Assembly (NCBI GenBank): GCA_017795085.1
Contig: CP051246.1
Span: 3,226,514 to 3,290,513, forward strand
DNA: 64,000 bases
Source of the DNA: Salegentibacter sp.
GTDB taxonomy: Bacteria > Bacteroidota > Bacteroidia > Flavobacteriales > Flavobacteriaceae
Direction of reading: 5' to 3'
Below the pieces are notes generated by a model, which was not told the DNA's origin, searched no databases, and saw only the letters and a program-made list of their open reading frames with translations. Positions 9,408 to 16,669 of the stretch are shown piece by piece (the first letter of the stretch is position 1; every line of letters starts with the position of its first letter). Made by a program: the position numbers and the translations under genes.

Positions 9408-10988
9408 CTACTCAAATATCGACCTTGCTTCATCATAAATCCGCTCAAAATTAGTTTCTAAATCAGTCTGAGAATATTGTTTTGGCTCTATGGGAATCTC
9501 ACGATAAATTTTCTTCAACTTAAATTGAACTTTCTTATCCATCCCATCAGCATACGTAATAAACTCCCCCTGTTTTAACCGAAAGAAAATATCTGCCCTG
9601 ATTTTTGGAATTTCTTTTTCACCCGTAGTTACTCTGGTATCAAAATCCAAATTATGGCCACGGCTCACGCTCTTTGTAGGGTCTTTTATAATTTCAAAAA
9701 AACGTTCATAATATTTCGCGGTGTCCGGGTCATTGACCTTTCCAAAAAATTGATAGGAAAGATTGCTCAATATCGCCTTGCTCGCCTTATCGCCGTACAT
9801 CATATCGTTCTGGATCTTGTCCTGCATCACATAGACCGTTGAAATATTATAGCTTCGAAGAGTCGCAGGAATACGATGCATATTCAATAATCGAATAGTA
9901 GGCGCTTCTTCCATTAATAAGAAAGAAGGTTTGGAATTCCGCACACTCATTTGTTTGGTGATGGTATGGACAATCGTAGCAATCACCGGTGAATACGAAG
10001 TCTCAAATTTCGGATTGTTCACAATTGAAATTACCGCAGGATTTTCTTCACTATTGATATTGAGCGGGACTTCATCTGCGGACAATATCATAAAAATCCG
10101 TTGCGTACTGATGCGTTTGAGTGCATTGGCTAAAGTGCTTTTTACACCAGCGGTTTGTCGTTCCGAATCCTTACCACTAATGAAGGCATCTGCCATTGCC
10201 CTTGATGTGGTATTGGTTTCCAAAAACTGTATCAGGCTGTCGGTGTCCAGGTATTGATAAATAGCAATTAAATGCGGCAGGGTACAGAATTTTGGATAGG
10301 TTGTTTTCAGTTTCCAGATGAGTCCGCCAATCAAACCTTCAGCAGCATCATTGAAAAATTTGGTTGTTCCCGTTGTTCCAGATTCCCTTTGTTCCAAAAG
10401 GTTCTCGATCAATACCCGAGAAACCTCATTCACGCTTTCCTCGTTCTCTAAATAGCGAGGTGCAATAGGATTGACCCGATGGATGGTTTTATCAAAGGAA
10501 ATCACCTTAAATGGAATATCGCTATCTTTAAAAAGCGGATACGCCATTTCCGTAAGCTCAAAATCCTTGTAATCGTGGATAATGCCACAAAAGCCTTCTT
10601 TCCGGAAATGTTTCAGGAATCCATACACTACACTTTCGGTCTTTCCGCTTCCCGCAGAACCGATGATGGATGCTCCACGTTTGATATTGTCCAGTTTGAA
10701 CTTTCCCTTGGTAGTGGCAAAATCGACTTGATACCTATCGTCGCCATTTTTTGGCACCTCCTTTTTATGCAAGAAAGCATACAATGCCGTATTGATCAAC
10801 AAAAGCGGACAGACCACATTTAACAAAACTGAAACCAAATTGTTCCAAGGTTGTAAAAAATAGGCCAGGGCAAACAAAAAAAGGCTGTTTGCAAGAAATG
10901 CATATTTGGACACCTGATACAATCCATAAAATATGGCACTGGTCAGACAAATGGTTAAAAGAGCGGTAAAGAGATTGTCTACTTGCAT
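9408..10988 (-). CDS. TraG/VirD4-like coupling ATPase of a mobilizable element
   Basis: A 526-residue protein with hydrophobic segments in its first 75 residues (two to three membrane helices), then a cytoplasmic P-loop domain. Walker A is GSAGSGKTESVVYG at about residue 110. A Walker B-like FLLMEEAPTI lies at about 355, followed by YVMQDKIQNDMMYG and a NLSYQFFGKVND segment, as in TraG/TraD/VirD4 proteins. It would deliver the relaxase-bound DNA strand to a conjugation channel supplied in trans. It is the last gene of a mobA-mobB-coupling operon on this strand, 9 bp after the relaxase gene. In Bacteroidota this class is often labelled MobC. Confidence 0.85.
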   Translation of the reverse strand: MQVDNLFTALLTICLTSAIFYGLYQVSKYAFLANSLFLFALAYFLQPWNNLVSVLLNVVCPLLLINTALYAFLHKKEVPKNGDDRYQVDFATTKGKFKLDNIKRGASIIGSAGSGKTESVVYGFLKHFRKEGFCGIIHDYKDFELTEMAYPLFKDSDIPFKVISFDKTIHRVNPIAPRYLENEESVNEVSRVLIENLLEQRESGTTGTTKFFNDAAEGLIGGLIWKLKTTYPKFCTLPHLIAIYQYLDTDSLIQFLETNTTSRAMADAFISGKDSERQTAGVKSTLANALKRISTQRIFMILSADEVPLNINSEENPAVISIVNNPKFETSYSPVIATIVHTITKQMSVRNSKPSFLLMEEAPTIRLLNMHRIPATLRSYNISTVYVMQDKIQNDMMYGDKASKAILSNLSYQFFGKVNDPDTAKYYERFFEIIKDPTKSVSRGHNLDFDTRVTTGEKEIPKIRADIFFRLKQGEFITYADGMDKKVQFKLKKIYREIPIEPKQYSQTDLETNFERIYDEARSIFE

Positions 10989-10997
10989 ACGTTCGGA

Positions 10998-12029
10998 TTA
11001 GATGCCTATGGAACTTGATTTAATGGCCACTTCCACCCCACGGCGCAGTCGGTTGAATGCTTTCATTGCCAATTGCGCCTGTGTTACCGGAATGCTTGGC
11101 AGCATTGGAACACCACTTTCCTTCATCATTTTAAAGGCAATCGCCTTTTCATTGGTGGGCAGTTTCATCAGCGATGCAAAATAGACTTTCGGATTCTTAA
11201 CAAAATCCTTTCTTGCCTTGTAGGTCTCGACAAAGTTTCGTTGGTAACCGAAAGTTTGGTCAAAGGTCTTCTCCGCACTCTGGAAAAATTTATCACGGTC
11301 AAAGCCCCGTTTAACATTCTTACCGTGCATCTCAACTTCCGATGCCTTATGCTTGCTCCCCGGTGAAAGGCTGAAGGTGTTGGAGGCATCCTTCCGGCTT
11401 ACGATGATATGGATATGGCTTTGATTTCCCGCCTTTGGCATTCCCTGGACGACTCGCTTCCCATCCTGTTGGTGTGGGGCTTCCTTTTCCAATCGGTCAA
11501 CTTTTTGCTGCAATAGTTTATTATTGCCTTCAGTCCGCCCATCTTCAATACTTCTGATTTCTGTTTTGAGCTGAAGGATTTTCGTCGCATAAGGCTGATT
11601 TTCCTTGATTTGCCAATCCGTTCCCTTAAAGGTGCGTTGGTGTTCAATTTTTGCGTAATATTTTATATCATCGATGGTAATGGGTCTTCCGTTGATTTCA
11701 CGGTTAAAGGAAGCTACATAATCCTTCATCAGCTCACGGGTGTATCTTTTTAAATCTTCACTATTGTTCTGTAACCGGTTCAGTTCGTATTTGGAAGGGC
11801 TTACCGTAATGGAATAGAATTTCGGTTCGGTCTTTTTGAGTTTGGCACCATTGCCATCGATATCCTTCACCACTTCTTCAGCGGAAATTTTATCTCCATA
11901 TTGATTGAAAAAATGCTCCATCTCTTCCTGTTCCAGCCCTTGGTTTTCTTTCTCCAGATAACCGACAAAATCGCCTGAATTTTGTGAATAATTTCCTCCC
12001 AGTTTTTGAGGTGTAATTGTGATATACAT
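10998..12029 (-). CDS. mobB: MobB-type relaxase (DUF5712-like)
   Basis: The 343-residue protein begins MYITITPQKLGGNYSQNSGD, the usual start of Bacteroidota MobB/DUF5712 relaxases. An HIHIIVSRKD segment near residue 205 supplies the HxH metal-binding pattern of HUH-like relaxases. Two tyrosines in the first 15 residues (Y2 and Y15) are candidates for the DNA-nicking residue. It would cut one strand at oriT and stay attached during transfer. It stands between the accessory MobA-like gene (11 bp upstream) and the coupling ATPase. The C-terminal region is basic. The class is judged from the pattern, without a profile search. Confidence 0.82.
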   Translation of the reverse strand: MYITITPQKLGGNYSQNSGDFVGYLEKENQGLEQEEMEHFFNQYGDKISAEEVVKDIDGNGAKLKKTEPKFYSITVSPSKYELNRLQNNSEDLKRYTRELMKDYVASFNREINGRPITIDDIKYYAKIEHQRTFKGTDWQIKENQPYATKILQLKTEIRSIEDGRTEGNNKLLQQKVDRLEKEAPHQQDGKRVVQGMPKAGNQSHIHIIVSRKDASNTFSLSPGSKHKASEVEMHGKNVKRGFDRDKFFQSAEKTFDQTFGYQRNFVETYKARKDFVKNPKVYFASLMKLPTNEKAIAFKMMKESGVPMLPSIPVTQAQLAMKAFNRLRRGVEVAIKSSSIGI

Positions 12030-12040
12030 AGCTCAAAAAT

Positions 12041-12421
12041 TTAGAATTCGTTAGTATGGTTTTGCTTTTCCCGGAACCGAACTTCCTTTTTTTCTTCAAT
12101 GATTTTCTTTTCCAAAATCAAGGGCTTCTTTTTGGGTTCTTCGGTCTGAAAAAGAGATTCTATCATTGCGACCGTGGGTTTGGTCTGTGTCTTTTCCATA
12201 TCCCGCATTATAGCAATGACTGCATTGATACGTTTCTTTAGGGAAGCTTCGATCGTCCTCCCTGTAGGCCCCAATTTTTCCTTTGGAGAAATCTCGTTAT
12301 AGAAGAAAAAGTCGAGCATTGTTTCCAATGCTTCGGTGTGTGATCTGAAGTGTGTTCTTGAAAATTCCTGAAAACGTTTTGCCGTTTCCTTTTTGAACCT
12401 AATGCCGATAAATGAGTCCAT
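12041..12421 (-). CDS. BfmA/BtgA (MobA)-like mobilization accessory protein
   Basis: A 126-residue protein starting MDSFIGIRFKKETAKRFQEF, in which a short N-terminal strand and two helices look like the ribbon-helix-helix DNA-binding fold of mobilization accessory proteins. A charged C-terminal tail rich in E and K follows (about residue 95 on). Proteins of the BfmA/BtgA group bind oriT and help the relaxase. It is the first gene of the operon with the relaxase and coupling ATPase, and the palindrome-rich DNA directly upstream is the natural place for oriT and for autoregulation. Confidence 0.78.
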   Translation of the reverse strand: MDSFIGIRFKKETAKRFQEFSRTHFRSHTEALETMLDFFFYNEISPKEKLGPTGRTIEASLKKRINAVIAIMRDMEKTQTKPTVAMIESLFQTEEPKKKPLILEKKIIEEKKEVRFREKQNHTNEF

Positions 12422-12799
12422 AATTCGCCGATTTGTCGCAAATCCTTCCCTAAAAATGGGCGTTCAGAGGGCATTTGTCGCAAATTGTAGGAGGTCGAGA
12501 ATTTTATATTTTTTCAAATTACTGAATATCAGTAATTTGAAAATAAAAAGGAGTGCTAAACATCGCATCGCGTGTTACCCTCTTGCTACTCCTTTTCGTC
12601 CCGCCCAGCGGGACAAAATTCCGTACAATTTGGCTAAAAGCCAATTGCCAGTTTCAGGGAAATAATTTCCTGTTATATAATTTTTCGATGGGTATGGTTA
12701 TCGGCGAAAGTCAAAAAATGGATAACCCTACGTAAAATTGAATGCTGAATTTCAGCGAAATAAAGATAATGATTTTTATTGAATTGGAATTAATCAAAC
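12422..12799. other. Non-coding region upstream of mob genes, candidate oriT
   Basis: No convincing gene is present. Three inverted repeats lie close together: 15-bp perfect arms at 12511-12525 and 12529-12543 with a 3-bp loop; 9-bp arms at 12546-12554 and 12588-12596 (AAAAGGAGT / ACTCCTTTT); and 7-bp GC arms at 12598-12604 and 12608-12614 (GTCCCGC / GCGGGAC). Such clustered hairpins next to relaxase genes are what oriT regions look like. The nick site cannot be read from the sequence. Confidence 0.4.
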
Positions 12800-12830
12800 A
12801 AAAAACACCTCCAAATATTTAGAGGTGCTT
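12800..12830 (-). terminator. Rho-independent terminator after the radC/65-residue gene pair
   Basis: On the minus strand AGCACCTC and GAGGTGTT form a stem around an A/T loop, followed by a run of T residues. It lies about 20 bp beyond the stop of the 65-residue gene and would end transcription coming from radC. Confidence 0.6.
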
Positions 12831-12849
12831 GACTATAAAGTTTAGAAAA

Positions 12850-13047
12850 TCAGATGTTGAATACAAACGTATAGGAATACAAATTGCGTAATGCTTCTTC
12901 GGCTATCATCGTTTCAAAAGAAGCGTGATTTTTTCTTACGTATTTGCGGATGTCCTCCCCAAATTTTCGTTCCACATCCTTTTTGGAATTCTCCAAAAGT
13001 CGGTTTTGAGCCTCTTCGCTCAAGTCTGTAAAATTTAGATAAATCAT
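12850..13047 (-). CDS. Small 65-residue conserved-looking protein of the mobile element
   Basis: I do not recognise this protein. The frame reaches 13098, but the ATG at 13047 (MIYLNFTDLSEEAQNRLLEN) is the better start because it lies 10 bp after the radC stop, as in an operon. The product is helical and charged, with no membrane segment or cysteine motif. A terminator follows. Small genes of this sort are common next to radC in Bacteroidota mobile elements, but no function can be assigned. Confidence 0.55.
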   Translation of the reverse strand: MIYLNFTDLSEEAQNRLLENSKKDVERKFGEDIRKYVRKNHASFETMIAEEALRNLYSYTFVFNI

Positions 13048-13057
13048 AAGCGTGATT

Positions 13058-13230
13058 TTAAAGGATTCCATTATCTGCAAAACTGTAATAGTCGCCATCA
13101 GGGGAAAGTATCAAATGGTCGAGGACTTTTATATCAAATAGCTCCCCAGCCTTTTTGATTTTCTCGGTTAGGCTCTTGTCCGCTTCACTTGGTCTTAAAG
13201 TACCGCTCGGGTGATTGTGGACGTTATGCA
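13058..13230 (-). pseudogene. radC: radC-like gene, 3' part (cut by RIT1)
   Basis: The frame encodes VHNHPSGTLRPSEADKSLTE and continues to a TAA at 13058, with the ending YYSFADNGIL. HNHPSG plus the later D is the zinc-binding JAB/MPN signature of RadC-family proteins. It has no start of its own here. The 5' part lies at 21612-21902, beyond the inserted elements. Joining the two at a shared ATGCA restores one frame of about 152 residues, the usual length of RadC-like proteins in mobile elements. Its cellular role in such elements is not established. Confidence 0.85.
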
Positions 13231-13243
13231 AAGCTTTGCATAA
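13224..13243. repeat. 20-bp perfect palindrome at the ritC end of RIT1
   Basis: The two arms are TTATGCAAAG and its exact complement CTTTGCATAA with no loop. Each arm resembles the end-site motif TTATGTAGAG/TTATGTAAAG of the element. Nothing equivalent stands at the ritA end. Confidence 0.8.
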
Positions 13244-13245
13244 AT

Positions 13246-13277
13246 TGCATTATGTAGAGTAAATTATTATGTAGAGT
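13246..13277 (+). repeat. RIT1 terminal inverted repeat, ritC end
   Basis: Thirty-two bases match the reverse complement of 21585-21616 at 31 positions (only G versus A near the inner end). It contains two direct copies of TTATGTAGAGTAA, at 13250-13262 and 13267-13279. A third copy lies inverted at 13319-13331. Confidence 0.9.
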
Positions 13278-13336
13278 AATCCATTGAACAGCACATTTTT
13301 ATTGAGTTATATCAAAGATTACTCTACATAATATTA

Positions 13337-14398
13337 TTAGAACTTCTTGAGCCAATCGATTAGATTCTGATTGTTTGCCCAATCAGGTTCTTCTTTGGGG
13401 CTTACATCCACATATGCTTTTTCCAGAGCCAATCGCTTCTGTTTAGAGTCGGCCCGTGCATAGATTTCCGTGGTCTGTATGGACACATGTCCCAGAATGT
13501 CACGGATATATACAAGATTGACCCCTGCTTGCAGTAAATGCATCGCTTTTGAGTGGCGCAATGAATGGCAACTCATGTTTTTAGGGATTACAGATGGATC
13601 TGTTTTCCTTGCGTTTATAACATATTTCCTCAAGATATAGGTGATTCCCGAACGTGTCAGTTTTTCTTTTCTACTATTGGTAAAAAGAGGGTGCAACATT
13701 TTTTCGGGACGGTCCATTTGATATTCCCTGATGTAGTTATTCAAGTGGACCGTTTGTGCTTCAATCATCGGAACCAATCGTGCTTTGTCGCCTTTACCAA
13801 TAATTTTAATTGAGGAAGGACTTCCAAGGTGCAGCATTGATGGCGTAAGGTCAATAATTTCCTGAACTCTCGCACCTGTGTCATACATCAACGACAACAA
13901 AGCCAAGTCCCGTCTACCTCTCTTTGTTGTAGTATCCGGTTGTTTCAATAACGATTTGATACCTTCAACCGTAAGATACACCATTGTTTCTTTTGGAAGC
14001 TTTTTGGATTTTATGGCAAGTATCTTTTGACACTCGTAAATGACATCTAAATTCTGATACTGTAAGTATCTGTAGAAGGAATGTATGGCAGCCAATCGTA
14101 AATTACGCGTGGCAACACTGCAGCCTCGTTTAGATTGTATCCACTCCAAGAACGCAATGACAGTGTTCTTGTCAATATCTTTCAAGGTCAACTTCTCCAG
14201 CTTTATTTGCTGCTGGGTCTCCATAAAGTTGAGCAGCAATACAAAAGTGTCCCGGTACGCATTTATGGTGTTTATGGAAGCACCTCTTTCATCTGTAAGG
14301 TACCTTGATAAAAAATCAGAGATATACCTAGAAAAATCAGTCGGTTTCATAGCAGCTGAATTTTGGGAAGACATCAATACAGCTTCTGTCCATATCAT
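13337..14398 (-). CDS. Tyrosine recombinase RitC1
   Basis: A 353-residue integrase-family protein. An N-terminal SAM-like core-binding domain (residues about 20-120) precedes the catalytic domain. The catalytic residues can be read in order: R in DTGARVQEIIDL, K in GKGDKARLVPM, HxxR in CHSLRHSKAMHL, H in ILGHVSIQTTEIY, and the Tyr of that last segment as the DNA-joining nucleophile. It looks intact. Its start region overlaps the end of ritB1 by about 60 bp; MSSQNSAAMKPTDF or MKPTDF are alternative starts. It is the third gene of RIT1. How the three recombinases share the work in RIT elements is not known to me. Confidence 0.9.
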   Translation of the reverse strand: MIWTEAVLMSSQNSAAMKPTDFSRYISDFLSRYLTDERGASINTINAYRDTFVLLLNFMETQQQIKLEKLTLKDIDKNTVIAFLEWIQSKRGCSVATRNLRLAAIHSFYRYLQYQNLDVIYECQKILAIKSKKLPKETMVYLTVEGIKSLLKQPDTTTKRGRRDLALLSLMYDTGARVQEIIDLTPSMLHLGSPSSIKIIGKGDKARLVPMIEAQTVHLNNYIREYQMDRPEKMLHPLFTNSRKEKLTRSGITYILRKYVINARKTDPSVIPKNMSCHSLRHSKAMHLLQAGVNLVYIRDILGHVSIQTTEIYARADSKQKRLALEKAYVDVSPKEEPDWANNQNLIDWLKKF

Positions 14399-14561
14399 TG
14401 ATAAGGTCTGGGAATATAGAAGCTGTAAGTCTTACGTAGTGATTGGTTGACTCAATGGACTGATGACCAAGATAATTGGACAGTATAGGCAGTGATACGT
14501 ATAGATCCATTCCTGTATCTGCCATCTTTCCCAGAGACCTGACTGCAAATGTATGTCTAAG
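14337..14561 (-). pseudogene. ritB1, 3' part (third of three pieces)
   Basis: The frame reads LRHTFAVRSLGKMADTG and later YLGHQSIESTNHYVRL, giving the HxxR arginine, the LGH histidine and the catalytic tyrosine of a tyrosine recombinase. It has no start of its own. RIT2 was inserted exactly in the arginine codon of the HDLR motif: the CTTAG (minus strand) at 14557-14561 occurs again at 18021-18025, and joining the two copies gives HDLRHTFA without a frame break. This piece overlaps the start of ritC1 as ritB and ritC do in RIT2. Confidence 0.9.
14557..14561. repeat. RIT2 target site duplication, left copy (CTAAG)
   Basis: CTAAG here and at 18021-18025 flanks RIT2 exactly. Removing the element plus one copy restores the ritB1 reading frame, which supports a true 5-bp target duplication. 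Confidence 0.85.
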
Positions 14562-14583
14562 AAAATCCAAACGTTTGGATTTT
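14562..14583. repeat. 22-bp perfect palindrome at the ritC end of RIT2
   Basis: The arms AAAATCCAAAC and GTTTGGATTTT meet without a loop. Each contains ATCCAAAC, the same 8-mer that forms the end sites of RIT2. It starts directly after the CTAAG duplication. Confidence 0.88.
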
Positions 14584-14587
14584 ACCT

Positions 14588-14631
14588 GTTATCCAAACAA
14601 AAATAAAATCCAAACCTTTAAGTATAATCAC
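14588..14631 (+). repeat. RIT2 terminal inverted repeat, ritC end
   Basis: Matches the reverse complement of 17978-18021 at 42 of 44 positions. It contains ATCCAAAC at 14591-14598 and 14608-14615, 17 bp apart. A third, inverted site GTTTGGAT lies at 14661-14668. Confidence 0.92.
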
Positions 14632-14672
14632 CTGATTTAAAGGCTATACAATTAATAAAGGTTTGGATAAAT

Positions 14673-15722
14673 TCACTTCTTTTGTATTTCATTTACTCCA
14701 CAAAATGAGGAGAGCTTACTTAAATTAGACTTCCATTTCTTTGATATCTCTTTTTTGCCTTCATCTTCTAAAGTTGCCAGAGCTTTGGCTTCTTGCTCGG
14801 TGGTAATGTCCAAATACGCCATCGTTGTTTGAATATTAGCGTGCCCGAGTAAGAAAGAAATTTGTACGATATTCATGCCATCTTCCAACCAATGTGACGC
14901 TTTTGCATGACGAATCTGATGAGCATGTAATTTAAGCGGTACTTCATCACAAATAGCATGGGCACATAGGGCGTACTTTTTTAATTGCTTGTCTACAGCT
15001 ACTTGGCTCATCTTGCCTTTGACACCTGTATTTCTGGAATAAAACAAGTACGAATCAGGATATTTCACAGCGTGAAATTCATCCAGGTATTTCTTTAAAT
15101 GTTCGACCGCTCTTGGTAAAAGATAAAGGGTCCGGATTTTATTTCCTTTTCCAATAACTGTTACATAAGGCTTAATGGTCTCCAAATGCAAATATTTAAG
15201 TTTTATTGATAATATTTCGTCTATTCTTACCGCTGTGTTGTAGAGCACAATAAGGAATACCAGGTCCCTTCGGCCCGTCTTTGTAGAAATATCTGGAACG
15301 CTCATTAAGGCTTGAACCGCTTTCTTGCTCATGCCATTTACTTTTTTTCTAATCGTCTTTTGGCGAAGGATTTGAGCAGCCTCTAATGATAAATGCAAGA
15401 AGGAGATCTCCTTACTACCGAGGTATTTCAAGAATGCTCTTAATGATGCCAACCGATTATTACAGGTTTCAGGGCTGTTATCTCTGTGGTTTTTCAACCA
15501 TAAAATCCACTGTTCTATGTAATCCCGAGCGAAGTATTTAGAGCAGAAGTCTGAAGGCTTCACTTTCTTCTCTACTTCCAAGAAATTAATGAATAAAGAT
15601 AGTGTCTGGGAATAGGATTTTATCGTATGTGAACTATTTGATTTAAAGGTTAGCGTATACTCCTTTAGCCAGCTGTGGATGTAATAGGCAATCACATGAG
15701 CCTCTTGGTTTGATTTTTTCAT
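14673..15722 (-). CDS. Tyrosine recombinase RitC2
   Basis: A 349-residue tyrosine recombinase. The core-binding domain spans about residues 10-115. The catalytic set is present: R in NTAVRIDEIL, K in GKGNKIRTLYL, HxxR in AHQIRHAKASHW, H in LLGHANIQTTMAY, with Tyr in the same segment. It resembles RitC1 in length and motif layout but with clear sequence divergence. The start MKKSNQEAHV overlaps the ritB2 stop by 4 bp, so the trio is translationally coupled. It is the last gene of RIT2. Confidence 0.92.
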   Translation of the reverse strand: MKKSNQEAHVIAYYIHSWLKEYTLTFKSNSSHTIKSYSQTLSLFINFLEVEKKVKPSDFCSKYFARDYIEQWILWLKNHRDNSPETCNNRLASLRAFLKYLGSKEISFLHLSLEAAQILRQKTIRKKVNGMSKKAVQALMSVPDISTKTGRRDLVFLIVLYNTAVRIDEILSIKLKYLHLETIKPYVTVIGKGNKIRTLYLLPRAVEHLKKYLDEFHAVKYPDSYLFYSRNTGVKGKMSQVAVDKQLKKYALCAHAICDEVPLKLHAHQIRHAKASHWLEDGMNIVQISFLLGHANIQTTMAYLDITTEQEAKALATLEDEGKKEISKKWKSNLSKLSSFCGVNEIQKK

Positions 15723-16669
15723 TTTGAATCTGGAATTATGTTGTTAAAGGAGTCATTGGTTTTGTCTTGTATCACATCAGAAAGCCCCGGGGTCAGTGAA
15801 TAGTAATATTTAGTGCTCTCTAAAACGCTATGTCCCATGCTTTTGCTCAAGTACAGGAATTTTGAATGAAACTCCATACCTTCTCCTATCCAACGATTAA
15901 TATTTTCTGTTGCATAGTGATGCCGAAGCTGATATGCTGTGGCGTAAGCGGTATTTTTTTTGTCCCATAATTCTCTGAAATTCACCTGAACCCAGCTACG
16001 TTTATGGCATTTATTTTTACGGGCTGAAAAAAAATAAATGCGGTTGGTGTAGATTTGGCTGATAGCTTTGTCGAACGCTCTCATAAGTTCGAGCATGCTA
16101 TCATGGAGAACTACAAAGTGCTGGTCATAACCTTTAGAATACCGAATATTTAGTACACCATCCTTAAGATCCACATCTTCTACTTTTAGCAACCTGGCTT
16201 CAGTGGTTCTAATTCCGCTGCTATATAATAAACGGAAGAATACCGGAATGGTGACTTTTCTAGCCCGCTGCTCCTCAGTCCGGGTTCCGGTAATAGTATC
16301 ACAGGCCTTGAAGAATTCTAATAGTTCTTTGTTTGTGAAAGCATGAGGAATATAGGTTCTTGGCGTTCTATATGGTAGTTCTGGCACCACAATATCTATT
16401 TTATCTCGACTCTTAAGATACTTGAGAAAACTGATGACGGGATAAATACGTGACCTGCAAGAGTTGTTTTTTTCCGTGTCACGTTTGCTGCACCATGTAT
16501 CAACCATTTCTTGAGAGAGGACTTGAGCATGTGGGTACGTTTTCAAACAATACCTGTCAAAGATAAGTAGGGTCGCCCCGTAAGACGATTCATTCCAATA
16601 ATCGGATGCTCTTCGATAAAAAATATATTCTTCGATAAGTGGACCTGCTGGGGATTGATATTTACTCAT
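15719..16669 (-). CDS. Tyrosine recombinase RitB2
   Basis: A 316-residue tyrosine recombinase and the middle gene of RIT2. Catalytic residues: R in SSGIRTTEARLL, K in RYSKGYDQHFVV, HxxR in AYQLRHHYATEN, and H followed by Tyr in SMGHSVLESTKYYYSLT. It overlaps ritA2 and ritC2 by 4 bp at each side. In RIT1 the equivalent gene is the one broken by two insertions, so this copy shows what the intact product looks like (about 310 residues). Confidence 0.92.
   Translation of the reverse strand: MSKYQSPAGPLIEEYIFYRRASDYWNESSYGATLLIFDRYCLKTYPHAQVLSQEMVDTWCSKRDTEKNNSCRSRIYPVISFLKYLKSRDKIDIVVPELPYRTPRTYIPHAFTNKELLEFFKACDTITGTRTEEQRARKVTIPVFFRLLYSSGIRTTEARLLKVEDVDLKDGVLNIRYSKGYDQHFVVLHDSMLELMRAFDKAISQIYTNRIYFFSARKNKCHKRSWVQVNFRELWDKKNTAYATAYQLRHHYATENINRWIGEGMEFHSKFLYLSKSMGHSVLESTKYYYSLTPGLSDVIQDKTNDSFNNIIPDSK

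Noticed and set aside
13246..13331. Possible CRISPR-like array of short repeats
   Set aside because: The repeats are few, partly inverted and mirrored at the other element end; they are recombinase end sites. No cas genes are present.
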